Shown: positions 10,046 through 19,426, counted from the stretch's first letter. The stretch is DNA of 45,611 nucleotides from Methylotenera sp. (GCA_017880905.1 JADGRO010000002.1:1-45611), one strand, 5' to 3'. Notes: generated by a model not told the origin, from the sequence alone. Numbers and translations are program-made.

Positions 10046-10498
10046 ATGATAGATGCTATGTGGGTTTGGGGTGCCATTGGCTTAGTTTTATTGGCAGTAG
10101 AAATGGCCACAGGTACGTTTTATGTGCTGTGGTTTGGCATTTCGGCTTTAAGTGTGGCTATCGCCATGTGGATGTTCCCAAATATTCCACACGCCGTTCA
10201 ATTTGTCATGTTCGCTGTGCTTTCTATAAGCTCACTTACTATTTGGAAACTTAATTACAAAAAACATGAAACACATTCGCGCGTTGGCCAAGCGCAAGGC
10301 GAGGAAATTGGCCGCGTCGGCACTGTAATAGAAGCTTGTAGCCCAACTCAAAATGGCAAAATTCACTTTACGCAAGGCTTAATGGGTAGCCGTGAATGGG
10401 CAGCGATTTCAGATGAAACAATTGATGCTGGTAGCAACGCAACTGTTATGGCTGTTGAAGGTAACGCACTTCGCATTAAAAAACCAATTAATTTTTAG
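10046..10498 (+). CDS. NfeD family membrane protein
   Basis: A 150-residue protein with two to three N-terminal membrane helices (residues about 5-70: WVWGAIGLVLLAVEMATGTF is typical) followed by a small OB-fold domain (GRVGTVIEACSPTQNGKIHF ... NATVMAVEGNALRIKK). This is the short NfeD/YbbK-partner architecture without the serine protease part. It is followed 27 bases later by an SPFH/stomatin gene, the conserved partner; the pair is thought to organise membrane microdomains or quality control. Two in-frame ATGs (10046 and 10058) are possible starts. Confidence 0.9.
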   Translation: MIDAMWVWGAIGLVLLAVEMATGTFYVLWFGISALSVAIAMWMFPNIPHAVQFVMFAVLSISSLTIWKLNYKKHETHSRVGQAQGEEIGRVGTVIEACSPTQNGKIHFTQGLMGSREWAAISDETIDAGSNATVMAVEGNALRIKKPINF

Positions 10499-10525
10499 GC
10501 AATTTAATTTTTTTAGGGAAGCATC

Positions 10526-11368
10526 ATGACTACATTTGGCTTAGTACTCATATTTTTAGCACTTGTTGCCATTATAAAGGGCGTACGTATTGTGCCGCAG
10601 GGCGAAGAATGGGTGGTAGAACGTTTAGGCAAATTTGCAGGCATACTCACGCCTGGCCTGCATGTGATTAACCCCATATTCACCAAAGTGAGTTACAAAA
10701 TCACCACCAAAGATATTATTTTGGAAGTGCCAGAGCAAGAGGTGATTACCCGCGACAATGCCGTGATTTTGGCTAATGCGCTTGCGTTTATTAAAGTCTC
10801 GAATATTGAGCGGGCGGTATACGGTATCGAGAATTTTCGTGATGCCATGCGTAACATGGTGCAGACTTCACTTAGGTCAATTATTGGCGGCATGGATTTA
10901 AACCAAGCACTCACCTCGCGCGACCGCATCAAGGCTGAGCTTAAAGATGCCATTGCCAATGAAGCACTGGATTGGGGCTTAACAGTGAAGTCGGTAGAGA
11001 TTCAAGATATTAAACCATCGCAAAATATGCAAGATGCAATGGAAAGGCAAGCTGCAGCCGAGCGTGAGCGCGTTGCTGTGGTAACCGAAGCTGAAGGTGC
11101 CAAACAATCGTTGATATTAAACGCTGAAGCAAGGCTAGAAGCCGCGCGTAAAGATGCCGAAGCACAATTAGTGGCCGCTAAAGCATCAGCCGAATCTATT
11201 AAAATGATTTCCGAATCTGTAAAAGAAAACAACAGTTCTGCCACGTTTTTATTGGGCGACCGCTACATACAATCCATGCAAAAAATGGCCAGCTCAAACA
11301 ACAGCAAAATTGTGGTGGTGCCAGGTGACTTAGTAAGCGCGGTTAAAAACTTAGTCGGCGGAAAGTAA
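10526..11368 (+). CDS. SPFH/stomatin-like protein (QmcA-type)
   Basis: A 280-residue protein with one N-terminal membrane helix followed by the SPFH domain: RIVPQGEEWVVERLGKF, TPGLHVINPIF, then SLRSIIGGMDLNQALTSRD and the EIQDIKPSQNMQDAM segment of the slipin/paraslipin subfamily. A heptad-rich helix follows (residues about 170-225, rich in Ala/Glu). AGGGAAG sits just before the ATG. It is coupled to the upstream NfeD gene. Such proteins oligomerise on the inner membrane and often regulate FtsH-like proteases. It is convergent with moeB, the two stop codons being only one base apart. Confidence 0.93.
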   Translation: MTTFGLVLIFLALVAIIKGVRIVPQGEEWVVERLGKFAGILTPGLHVINPIFTKVSYKITTKDIILEVPEQEVITRDNAVILANALAFIKVSNIERAVYGIENFRDAMRNMVQTSLRSIIGGMDLNQALTSRDRIKAELKDAIANEALDWGLTVKSVEIQDIKPSQNMQDAMERQAAAERERVAVVTEAEGAKQSLILNAEARLEAARKDAEAQLVAAKASAESIKMISESVKENNSSATFLLGDRYIQSMQKMASSNNSKIVVVPGDLVSAVKNLVGGK

Positions 11369-11369
11369 A

Positions 11370-12116
11370 CTAGCCAGAACAAATCCTACAAGCTGGATCT
11401 TTCTTCAGCTTGATGGTGCGCCATTCCATAGAGAGTACATCAAGCAACAACAATCTGCCCTGCAAGCATTCACCAATATTCATTATTAGTTTTAAGGCTT
11501 CTGCTGCTTGAGTAGTGCCTATCATGCCCACTAATGGCGCAAATACGCCATTTTCTGCACAGCGCATTTCTTGGTCGCTGCCAGTGTCTGGAAACAAACA
11601 GTGGTAACATGGGCTATCTTTATGCCTAAAATCAAACACCGTAATTTGCCCTTCAAAGCCTATCGCCGCGCCGGAAACCAATGGTTTTTTAAGCTGCAAG
11701 CACACACGATTTAAAGCATAACGCGTAGCAAAATTATCACTGCAATCTAGCACCACATCGGCCTCTTTGGCTAGTGTTTTAAACTCCGCCACGGATGATT
11801 TTTGTTGAATAGTTTGCACCACAACATCGGGGTTGATTTCATAAATGGTTTGCTGTGCCGAGACTGCTTTGTTGATACCAACACTTTGCGTGGTGTGAAT
11901 AATTTGCCGCTGCAAATTGGTTAAATCAACATTGTCAAAATCGCAAATCGTTAATTTACCTACACCAGAAGCCGCTAAATATAAGGCTGCTGGCGAACCC
12001 AAGCCACCCACACCGACAATTATCGCATGACTTTTAGTAAGCTTTTCTTGGCCTTCATAACTAATCTGCGGTAATAATATATGGCGGCTATAACGCAGTA
12101 GTTGAGTGTCATTCAT
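11370..12116 (-). CDS. moeB: MoeB/ThiF/HesA-type adenylyltransferase
   Basis: A 248-residue E1-like enzyme that adenylates the C-terminal glycine of a ubiquitin-like sulfur carrier (MoaD or ThiS). Visible features are the nucleotide loop GVGGLGS (35-41), DFDNVDLTNLQRQ (59-71), the aspartate in DCSDNFATRY (124-133), zinc cysteines C170/C173 and C243/C246, and the catalytic-type cysteine C186 in RCAENGVFAPLVG. Its ATG overlaps the stop of the upstream pilin-like gene (TAATG), so translation is probably coupled even though the functions look unrelated. Whether the partner is MoaD or ThiS cannot be decided from sequence alone. Confidence 0.85.
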   Translation of the reverse strand: MNDTQLLRYSRHILLPQISYEGQEKLTKSHAIIVGVGGLGSPAALYLAASGVGKLTICDFDNVDLTNLQRQIIHTTQSVGINKAVSAQQTIYEINPDVVVQTIQQKSSVAEFKTLAKEADVVLDCSDNFATRYALNRVCLQLKKPLVSGAAIGFEGQITVFDFRHKDSPCYHCLFPDTGSDQEMRCAENGVFAPLVGMIGTTQAAEALKLIMNIGECLQGRLLLLDVLSMEWRTIKLKKDPACRICSG

Positions 12117-12766
12117 TAAGGCAATTTACCGGCCGCAACCATGCGGTTAAACAATACATTAGGTGAAATCCAGACCACAACATCATCAAAAGTTGGCGAA
12201 AGGTTATGGCTAACAAAATTAGCGTCAAACTTGACTCCTGTCGTTGTATTTTCTAGCTCATCAGCACTAACAGGGGGCTGAGTAGCGCCATTTTTTCCTG
12301 AAGAATAAATTACTGAGGGAACGTTATTTGCTACCGTAGTTGCAAGAGTGCTATCTGTGTACACCCTAAGAATGCCGGCACCGGTACCTGTAGTACTTAA
12401 AGTAAATAGCGTGCCAAACGCATTGTTTACACGATATTGGTAAGGATTATTCCATGGATCCATTCTCTGCACTCCCAAGGTTACCCAAGGCAAATTACCG
12501 GCTGTAGACGCACTTGCAAAGACTGAACTGCATGCGTCTGAGATGCCATCTCCATTTGTATCAGGGCATGGTAAGCTACCGTTGACAATTGCATATCCAT
12601 ACAATGCCTCCTTTATCTGCTCCAAATCGGTTCTAACTTGGTTATAATTTTTTATATCCAACTGAGCGTTTAAAGGCGCTAAAAGAGTACTTATTAATAA
12701 GCCAATGATAACCAACACTATGGCTATTTCTATGAGAGTGAAACCAAAATTATGTTTTGTTTTCAT
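12116..12766 (-). CDS. Type IV prepilin-like protein, MSHA-associated
   Basis: A 216-residue type IV prepilin. The leader is MKTKHNFG followed by the prepilin peptidase site before FTLIEIAIVLVIIG, with glutamate at position +5 of the mature protein. I chose the ATG at 12766 because it gives this short basic leader; the upstream in-frame start at 12778 only adds four residues. The globular part has YGYAIVNGSLPCPDTNGDG, GNLPWVTLGV and MDPWNNPYQYRV, a minor-pilin-like pattern. It is the second-last gene of the msh-type transcription unit. It could be a major or a minor pilin; no MshA-like short pilin is visible in this window. Confidence 0.82.
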   Translation of the reverse strand: MKTKHNFGFTLIEIAIVLVIIGLLISTLLAPLNAQLDIKNYNQVRTDLEQIKEALYGYAIVNGSLPCPDTNGDGISDACSSVFASASTAGNLPWVTLGVQRMDPWNNPYQYRVNNAFGTLFTLSTTGTGAGILRVYTDSTLATTVANNVPSVIYSSGKNGATQPPVSADELENTTTGVKFDANFVSHNLSPTFDDVVVWISPNVLFNRMVAAGKLP

Positions 12767-12767
12767 A

Positions 12768-13739
12768 TTAGGGCACAACCAATGATTGACCGTATAAATT
12801 CATTGTTACTGTTTGTCTACTGGCTGAAATCTGATAGTTAATTAATAACATCCAGCCATTGTTTACTAATATAGTTTTCAGTGTCGTATTGAAAAATAAA
12901 TTGTTAGGATCAGTGTTACTTATTCCCTGATATGACGGCGTTCCCACCAATTGACCTACGTCAATATACCCATCATTATTTGTATCTGCAAAGGCATAAT
13001 TATTAGAATTTGCCGCATAGAATTTGACCAACCCTTGTGTATTATCTCCACGTGCCTCGCGTAAAATTCTGCGGGCTACCAAGCGAAACAGATCTGATTG
13101 CGTTACCAACAATAACCCATCATTAAATGTCCCGGTTGAGCCAGTACTAGAAAAATTAATATCTCCGTCATTGTTTGTCAAATCCAAATAATCCGATACT
13201 AACGGTGGCGAAATTGCAGTAGGAATCGGTCTATTCTGCCCTGCTAAAATTACACCAGGAGAAAATATAATCGCAATCGCTGCATTAGGAGTACCATCAA
13301 CATTAAGTTGCCCGATTGAAGTAGAATTAATTGGGGTAGTACGGAAGCCTGACGATAAAGCATACCAAAGTTTATCCCCGTTGCCGTCTCTTAAATCACC
13401 CAAACCTAACGTTTTCCATGGTAATCTGCCAACTACAGGTGAGGGAGAATTACAATTTGCCAAAGCAGATCCTTCATTTGCAGTTCCAATTAATGTAGTA
13501 TCCTCTGGACAAGGCAACTGACCTGGCATCCCGGACACTCCCGTAGTACCGCGTAATACTGACCATCCCAATAAAGCGTTTTTTGCTTCAAAAAGTGCTT
13601 TTGCAGTTTTATCTTTTCTAAAGACCTCCAACTGTTTCGGATTTAGATAATTGAATGCAAATGTAAGAATTATTAATGAAACTATTACCGCAAAAATAAT
13701 AAGTGCTATGCCTTTTTGCTTAGTAATTGGCTTTTGCAT
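12768..13739 (-). CDS. Pilin-like membrane protein (PilX/GspK-like N-terminus), MSHA-associated
   Basis: A 323-residue protein with an N-terminal hydrophobic helix after a short basic leader (KQKGIALIIFAVIVSLIILT). The G|IALII pattern resembles the PilX/GspK class of pilin-like proteins, which lack the usual +5 glutamate. Beyond residue 45 it shares a motif order with the next gene: ALLGWSVLRG, LPCPEDT, GRLPWKTLGL. The remaining ~200 residues are rich in Asn, Thr and Ser and give no recognisable domain. It starts 12 bases after mshK, and its stop overlaps the next leader region, so it belongs to the same operon. It is probably a tip or minor subunit; the exact role is unknown. Confidence 0.7.
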   Translation of the reverse strand: MQKPITKQKGIALIIFAVIVSLIILTFAFNYLNPKQLEVFRKDKTAKALFEAKNALLGWSVLRGTTGVSGMPGQLPCPEDTTLIGTANEGSALANCNSPSPVVGRLPWKTLGLGDLRDGNGDKLWYALSSGFRTTPINSTSIGQLNVDGTPNAAIAIIFSPGVILAGQNRPIPTAISPPLVSDYLDLTNNDGDINFSSTGSTGTFNDGLLLVTQSDLFRLVARRILREARGDNTQGLVKFYAANSNNYAFADTNNDGYIDVGQLVGTPSYQGISNTDPNNLFFNTTLKTILVNNGWMLLINYQISASRQTVTMNLYGQSLVVP

Positions 13740-13751
13740 AAAACTTAAACT

Positions 13752-14228
13752 TTAATCGCCGATCGTACCGCTATCGCCTTGCGCGGCGTGGTTGCGTGCT
13801 TCGTGCACACGATTGTTTTCTGGGTCGTAAACTTGGCCAGCTTTTAAACTAAGGTGCTTGCCATTGGCAGATAATTCGAGAGGCACGCGGTTGCCGGCTT
13901 CTGATAATTTGCCTACTTGTACATCTTTATTGCCCGAATTTTCTTGCAGGGCTTGATTGTTCACCCACACAGTGCCTTGTTTGCCATCGTTACGCTTTAC
14001 ATAGCCTTGCAAATTAACCGCGTTGGGCAATACGATTGACGCTGGTTCGGTCTCTACCTGCGACTCAACTTTTACAGGTTTGACTAATTTTTTAGTTTGC
14101 CTTAAATAATCTAAGTTGCTGCGCTCTGCTGGCGATGTGAACAATCGACCGATTGAATCACCTGCTAGTGATATTTGACTAAACACGATAAATACCGATA
14201 CGAAAATCAACGTAAAAATTCTCATCAT
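13752..14228 (-). CDS. mshK: MSHA biogenesis protein MshK (PilP-like)
   Basis: About 158 residues, with a signal peptide (MMRIFTLIFVSVFIVFSQISLA) and a short periplasmic domain, VNLQGYVKRNDGKQGTVWVN ... LKAGQVYDPENNRV, which has the beta-rich pattern of PilP/GspC-homology-region proteins. The tandem ATGs at 14228 and 14225 overlap the mshJ stop (ATGATGA), indicating coupled translation; a longer upstream reading is disfavoured because it would bury the signal peptide. In the family this protein links the inner-membrane PilMNO-like platform to the secretin. The assignment rests on position after mshI-mshJ and on architecture. Confidence 0.68.
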   Translation of the reverse strand: MMRIFTLIFVSVFIVFSQISLAGDSIGRLFTSPAERSNLDYLRQTKKLVKPVKVESQVETEPASIVLPNAVNLQGYVKRNDGKQGTVWVNNQALQENSGNKDVQVGKLSEAGNRVPLELSANGKHLSLKAGQVYDPENNRVHEARNHAAQGDSGTIGD

Positions 14229-14842
14229 AAGGCTCCCGCTAGTTGTGGATCCCGCAAAGTTAGCCAATCTATCTGGCAATTTGCTTGCATGTTAGAAGTC
14301 ATATTTTTTGTGTTCACTATCGCACCAACTGGGCGTTTTATTTCGCAATCACGCACAATAAATAGTGTGGTTTGCTCATGCAGGCCATCTAACAGTGCCA
14401 ATAAATCGCCTTCGTGTAGCATATCTAGCTTAAGGCTCATCACCGAGCGTTTTAATCTAAAATTGCCCAAGTTAGTCAAAAAGCTTGGCCTATAATTTTC
14501 TTGCAAACCAATGTTGTAATCAATACTAAATAATTTATGCTGTGCATGAATTTTGCGTAAAGTTTCTATCCACTCGATGCGGTGCTCTTCGCCAATAAAA
14601 CCCTTTGCCAGCAATTCATTATAGATTGGTAAATATTGAATAATCGTTTCTTTCTCTAAACCAGAAGACTGATATTTTTGACGTGCTTGATTTAGCAAGT
14701 TTTGTTGCGTTTGTAAGGTTTTTTCATTTTTCGTACGATATTGATCTGCATAGCTCACCAGCAAACCCACCAGTATTAATGCGGCTCCCAGCCCTATTGT
14801 AGGGTAGCGAAGTTTACGCCAATCTTGTTGGGTTAGACTCAT
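14225..14842 (-). CDS. mshJ: MSHA biogenesis protein MshJ (PilO-like)
   Basis: A 205-residue bitopic inner-membrane protein. It has a membrane helix at residues about 15-32 (TIGLGAALILVGLLVSYAD), then a coiled-coil stretch (about 33-65) and a small ferredoxin-like domain, which is the PilO/GspM layout. The start ATG overlaps the mshI stop (ATGA). It sits between mshI and mshK, the order of PilN-PilO-PilP. It is expected to form the periplasmic ring of the alignment complex. The sequence motif evidence is weak; synteny and topology carry the call. Confidence 0.7.
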   Translation of the reverse strand: MSLTQQDWRKLRYPTIGLGAALILVGLLVSYADQYRTKNEKTLQTQQNLLNQARQKYQSSGLEKETIIQYLPIYNELLAKGFIGEEHRIEWIETLRKIHAQHKLFSIDYNIGLQENYRPSFLTNLGNFRLKRSVMSLKLDMLHEGDLLALLDGLHEQTTLFIVRDCEIKRPVGAIVNTKNMTSNMQANCQIDWLTLRDPQLAGAL

Positions 14843-16446
14843 GACGCGACCTCAATATTCGTCGGCTTTAATATAATTTTTAGTTTAAATATCGCCGGTG
14901 GACGCTCTGTGGTGGCGTTTTCATCGGTAGTACTACCTTGCAAGTTGGCGAGTGAGCTCACATTAACGGGTTCTTGCAGCACTACAACTTGGTCAATCAA
15001 TGGATTTTCGCGTAGGTGATTCACAAATATATTGACGCTGTTTAGAGCCGCACGATAATCTCCAGTAAAGCCTTTGATCTCTGCATTGACAAATCCTACT
15101 TGAATGAGTTTTGTAGGATTACTATTAGTAGCAACAACCGGCTGGTTATTTTGACTTGTCGTAGAATTTGGACTACCTTCTTCGTCTTTAAGCTCTCTGT
15201 CATTGGTTTGCGTCCAACGTATTCTACTTAATGTAATCTCTGGTGAGACTTCAAATGCCTTGCTTAACACTTGCATGAGTTGGCGCGGCGATTGATTATT
15301 ATTTTTTATTGTTTGCGCCAATTCAGCCGCGATTTTTAGCTCGGTACTTGGGATAGGTGTATTAGGAAAATTTTTCGCTACCTCTTCATATTGCTGTTGC
15401 TGATGCTGGGTTTGTGCAGTGATAAATTGCAATTGATCTTTTTGTTGCTTACCCTGCCATGCATAAAACCCAGCTAACACTATACCAATTGTCGCCACAC
15501 ACGCAGTTGCTATATTTATTTTACGGCGAACATTATTTAGGTTATGAATTTTACTAAACGTTAGGGGCGCCAGATTATCGGGCACATTACCATTGGCCAA
15601 TAGCTGCATATGCAAAAATTCTGGATGTGCCTGAATCAAATCTGAGGCAATATGCACGTTTTTGGCGTACGCCAATATATTCACTGCTTTGCACTCTAAG
15701 CCTTGCTCTTGACTGATACTTTTAGCGATTTCATCGTATGTGTTATCTATCGCAGGCATCACCATTTGTAGCGGAGTTTCGGCCGCAATCAGGCGCTGGC
15801 TCAATAAGTACAACCGCGTTTTGTCTATTTCTACCAAATAAAAATAGGCGAGCTGGTTAGGCTTAACGTCTTTCATGGGCACCAAGCGGCTCATACGTAG
15901 CCGCCCATTATGCAAATAAGTTTGACGCAACCCTGAAGATAATCGCTCGCAAAGCAAAATATGCTGCGCCATTAATTTCATTTGACGCACTACCACTTGG
16001 CTTATCATCGGCAATAAATACACACCCACTAGTGGAGCATGGTTAGCTTGAATAGCGTCCATCCAGCCTTGTAAGAAATCAGCATTGCTAAGTGCAACAA
16101 ATAAGAAATTATCGTCTTTACGCCTATCAGCAGCGCGATTAATAAAGTGTGCAGCACGATATAAACTATTGCGGTTAAATTGATTTAGTTTGCGCTCGAC
16201 AATTTCACGTCGTGCGCCGCCTGTGGTGTGTGGCAGGCTTTCTAGTTTGTAGTCTTCCTCGACCGCATCAACGATTAAATAAATATTGGTATCAGCATGC
16301 TGTCCTAAATACTCACTAAATGCCGTGTAGTCCTGATCTGTATTACTAAAAACTGCATACGTTTGCAATTTTGTGCCATTCCACAAACCAGCAGTTAAGC
16401 TGGTGTTGGTAGCGCATAAAATTAATTTTTTAGAATTTTCAAACAT
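14839..16446 (-). CDS. mshI: MSHA biogenesis protein MshI (PilM/PilN-like fusion)
   Basis: 535 residues. The first ~300 residues form a soluble domain resembling PilM/GspL-type actin-like folds (LILCATNTSLTAGLWNGTKL, then IYLIVDAVEEDYKLESLP). A single membrane helix at about 315-335 (INIATACVATIGIVLAGFYA) is followed by a coiled coil and a periplasmic PilN-like domain to the end. It thus joins PilM- and PilN-type parts, the usual MshI arrangement. It overlaps mshJ by four bases and lies 12 bases after mshG. It should recruit the cytoplasmic ATPase side to the periplasmic ring. Confidence 0.75.
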   Translation of the reverse strand: MFENSKKLILCATNTSLTAGLWNGTKLQTYAVFSNTDQDYTAFSEYLGQHADTNIYLIVDAVEEDYKLESLPHTTGGARREIVERKLNQFNRNSLYRAAHFINRAADRRKDDNFLFVALSNADFLQGWMDAIQANHAPLVGVYLLPMISQVVVRQMKLMAQHILLCERLSSGLRQTYLHNGRLRMSRLVPMKDVKPNQLAYFYLVEIDKTRLYLLSQRLIAAETPLQMVMPAIDNTYDEIAKSISQEQGLECKAVNILAYAKNVHIASDLIQAHPEFLHMQLLANGNVPDNLAPLTFSKIHNLNNVRRKINIATACVATIGIVLAGFYAWQGKQQKDQLQFITAQTQHQQQQYEEVAKNFPNTPIPSTELKIAAELAQTIKNNNQSPRQLMQVLSKAFEVSPEITLSRIRWTQTNDRELKDEEGSPNSTTSQNNQPVVATNSNPTKLIQVGFVNAEIKGFTGDYRAALNSVNIFVNHLRENPLIDQVVVLQEPVNVSSLANLQGSTTDENATTERPPAIFKLKIILKPTNIEVAS

Positions 16447-16458
16447 ATCTTAAGTTTA

Positions 16459-17667
16459 TTAAAAAAGTTTCATTTTTCCGAACGAATCGTAAACAGGCAG
16501 AAGCACTGAGGCCATAATAAATAATAGTACTAAACCCAAAATAATGGTAAGCGCGGGCTCGATTAGTTTAAGCGCTTTTTGCATCAGCTCGTTCACATCT
16601 TTATCGTAAAAATAACTTACGTTAAGTAGCGATTTATCCAGCGCACCGGTACCTTCGCCAACTTTAATCATACGCACCACAAGTGGCGGAAACAAGCCCG
16701 CGTTATGAAAACTGTCACTCATGCTATCGCCTGCATTAATCTGTGCATGGGCGCGGCTAAGTGCATCTGCAACAACGCGATTGCCAACGATATTTTCGCA
16801 AGTCTTAATCGCCTGCAAAATAGGAATGCCGGTTTGGTACATCAAGGCAAAATAGCGTGCAAAACGCGCCATAATAATTTTTTGCAAAATATCACCAGTT
16901 AAAGGTAACTTAAGTTTAAAGTAATCAAATTTATAACGCGCCTCTGGACTTTGTCTTATATAGGCTGCCAAGCCAACAATTACCACAATAGGAATCGAGA
17001 TTAGTAACCACCAATAATTGACAAAAGCATTAGAAATAAAAATTAAAAGTTTAGTATTCCATGGTAACTCTTGCCCAAGGCTTTTTAAAAATTTCACCAT
17101 TTCCGGCACCAAAAATACCATTAATACAGTTACCGCCACGGATACAACCACCAACACAATTAACGGATACATCAAGAGGCGTTTGGTTTGTGCTGTTAAT
17201 TCGTCCTGCCATTTTAAGGTATTAGAAAGATTATCAAACACCACTGGCAATTGGCCAGTTTGCTCGCCTGCTGCAACTAGATTAACAAACACTTCATCGA
17301 ATACATCTGGGTGTTCCGCTAATGCTTGCGAGAGCATTTTGCCGCCTTCCACCTCTCCTGCTATAGCGCCTAGCACCTTCTGAAAATACGGATTCGTATT
17401 ACTTTCGCGTAGATCATTCAAGCCTTCTAGCATCGGCACGCCTGCACTTGTGAGCTGTTCCAGCTGAAAGCAAAACATAACCAAATCGCGATTACTAACT
17501 CTGTTTTGCGAAAACGCTTTTCTGGATTTCTCGGTCGATTTAAAAGTAATTAAATCTAAACCCATACGCTCAAGGCGGATTTCCAAATCTACCTCGTTAA
17601 GCGCATCTATCTGCCCTTGTGCATGGCGGCCAGTTTGATCAATTGCCCTGTAGTTAAAGGTTGCCAT
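16459..17667 (-). CDS. mshG: Pilus platform protein MshG (GspF/PilC family)
   Basis: A 402-residue polytopic membrane protein of the GspF/PilC family. It has the duplicated T2SSF domain: the N-terminal part begins ATFNYRAIDQTGRHAQGQID, the first repeat has FCFQLEQLTSAGVPMLEGL, and the second has FARYFALMYQTGIPILQAI. Three membrane helices are visible (about 165-190, 215-235, 370-392). It anchors the assembly motor in the inner membrane. It is separated from mshE by 45 bases. Confidence 0.9.
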   Translation of the reverse strand: MATFNYRAIDQTGRHAQGQIDALNEVDLEIRLERMGLDLITFKSTEKSRKAFSQNRVSNRDLVMFCFQLEQLTSAGVPMLEGLNDLRESNTNPYFQKVLGAIAGEVEGGKMLSQALAEHPDVFDEVFVNLVAAGEQTGQLPVVFDNLSNTLKWQDELTAQTKRLLMYPLIVLVVVSVAVTVLMVFLVPEMVKFLKSLGQELPWNTKLLIFISNAFVNYWWLLISIPIVVIVGLAAYIRQSPEARYKFDYFKLKLPLTGDILQKIIMARFARYFALMYQTGIPILQAIKTCENIVGNRVVADALSRAHAQINAGDSMSDSFHNAGLFPPLVVRMIKVGEGTGALDKSLLNVSYFYDKDVNELMQKALKLIEPALTIILGLVLLFIMASVLLPVYDSFGKMKLF

Positions 17668-17712
17668 GATTGCGTTGGACTAATTCCAGATTTGCCTTGC
17701 TACCAATTCAGT

Positions 17713-19419
17713 CTAATGCAAAATGCGTGATGTAAGATCAATCACACGCATCACTTCATCGATACTAGTATAGCCTTCTAAAATCCGTCGCACGCCATCA
17801 TCCGCCAAGGTGGAAAAACCTTTTTCAAGAGCCGCATTGCGTAATTCGTCAAAATGCGCGCGACGTGCAATGAGCGAATCCATATCACTATCAATACGCA
17901 ACAATTCCATAATGGCCATACGACCACGGTAACCTGTTTGGTTACAACGTTTACAGCCCTTGTGTTTGAATATTTGAATCGCCTCATTGCGTTTAACGCC
18001 CAAAATTTTGCGCTCTTCTTCATTCGGTTTAGCTGACTCTTTACAGTGCGGACAAAGCACACGTACCAAGCGTTGCGCAACCACGCCGATAATGTTGCCC
18101 GCCATAATATCGGGCGAAATACCAATGTCTATGAGCCTTGGAAAGGCACCTAAAGCAGAGTTTGTGTGTAGTGTAGTAAATACTTGATGCCCTGTCATGG
18201 CGGCTCTAAAAGCCATAGTAGCAGTATCTGTATCGCGCACCTCGCCCACCAAAATAATATCCGGGTCTTGCCGCATAATCGAGCGAATACCATTGGCAAA
18301 ATCGACCTTGTTCACCTCCGCCACCGAGGTTTGCCGCATTTGCGTGACCGGATATTCCACAGGGTCTTCCAAGGTCATAATATTGACTGACTCGGTATTT
18401 TGGTGCGATAGCAATGAATAGAGTGTCGTGGTTTTACCACTACCGGTCGGCCCCGTGACTATCAAAATACCTTCTGGTCGCGTCATCATCAATTTAAGCT
18501 GTTCTAAAGTAATAGTCCGCAAGCCCATGCGCTCAAGCGGAATAATTGATCTTTCGCGATCCAAGACGCGCAATACAATATTCTCGCCATGAATAGTAGG
18601 GTGAGAAGAAACCCTGAAATCAATCGGGCGACCACACAAATTCATGTTTAAACGACCATCTTGCGGCGAGCGTGTTTCGGCGATGTCCATACCACTAATG
18701 ACTTTTAAGCGCACCGCAATGCCCGGCCAATAGCTTTTGTGCAAGCTACGCACTTGTTGCAACACACCGTCGATACGGTAACGAATACGCAAAAAAGCAT
18801 ATTCTGGCTCAAAATGGATATCCGATGCACCACGTTTTACGGCATCCATCAACAATGCACCAACCAAGCGCACTACAGGTTGCGTGTATTCATCACCTTC
18901 TGCGGTTAAGCTTTGATAGTCAATTTCACCCGTTTCTATCTCGCGTAAAATACCATCAACCGAAAGCTCATAACCGTAAAATTGGTCGATATGTTCTTCT
19001 AATTGTGCCTCGGCCGCCAATACTGGTTTAAGCTGAATTTGCCCACCCAGCATGGCGCGCAGCTGGTCTAATGCCACCACGTTGAACATGTCCGCCATCG
19101 CTACAATCATGGTTTTGGTCGCGTCTTCATAGGCAACTGGAAGTAAGTGATAGCGCCGAGAAAAATCTTCCGGCACCATGCTCATGGCGTCCACATCGGC
19201 CACCACTGTAGTTAAATCAATACTTTCTTGGCCGATGGTATGCGCAACTAAATCACGCACCATGTTCTCTGACACGAAACCTAGACGTACCAATTGGCGA
19301 CCAAGCGGAATATTATTTTGCTCTTGCTCGATTAAAGCGATACGTAGCTGATCCTGACTAATCAGGCCTTGCTGTATCATCAATTCGCCTAGGCGTAGTT
19401 TACGTCTCTGTTCTGCCAT
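17713..19419 (-). CDS. mshE: MSHA assembly ATPase MshE (with MshEN c-di-GMP domain)
   Basis: A GspE/PilB-type hexameric ATPase of about 568 residues. The N-terminal region has two tandem MshEN-type motifs (RLGELMIQQGLISQDQLRIA and IPLGRQLVRLGFVSENMV), which in Vibrio MshE bind cyclic di-GMP. The catalytic core shows Walker A GPTGSGKTT, an Asp box near LEDPVEY, Walker B DPDIILVGEVRD, a histidine box near GHQVFTTLHTN, and a tetracysteine zinc motif (CPHC ... CKRC). The ATG at 19419 follows the mshN stop; an upstream start at 19443 would overlap mshN by 17 bases. Pilus extension is thus probably under second-messenger control. Confidence 0.92.
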   Translation of the reverse strand: MAEQRRKLRLGELMIQQGLISQDQLRIALIEQEQNNIPLGRQLVRLGFVSENMVRDLVAHTIGQESIDLTTVVADVDAMSMVPEDFSRRYHLLPVAYEDATKTMIVAMADMFNVVALDQLRAMLGGQIQLKPVLAAEAQLEEHIDQFYGYELSVDGILREIETGEIDYQSLTAEGDEYTQPVVRLVGALLMDAVKRGASDIHFEPEYAFLRIRYRIDGVLQQVRSLHKSYWPGIAVRLKVISGMDIAETRSPQDGRLNMNLCGRPIDFRVSSHPTIHGENIVLRVLDRERSIIPLERMGLRTITLEQLKLMMTRPEGILIVTGPTGSGKTTTLYSLLSHQNTESVNIMTLEDPVEYPVTQMRQTSVAEVNKVDFANGIRSIMRQDPDIILVGEVRDTDTATMAFRAAMTGHQVFTTLHTNSALGAFPRLIDIGISPDIMAGNIIGVVAQRLVRVLCPHCKESAKPNEEERKILGVKRNEAIQIFKHKGCKRCNQTGYRGRMAIMELLRIDSDMDSLIARRAHFDELRNAALEKGFSTLADDGVRRILEGYTSIDEVMRVIDLTSRILH

Positions 19420-19426
19420 TTTTACT

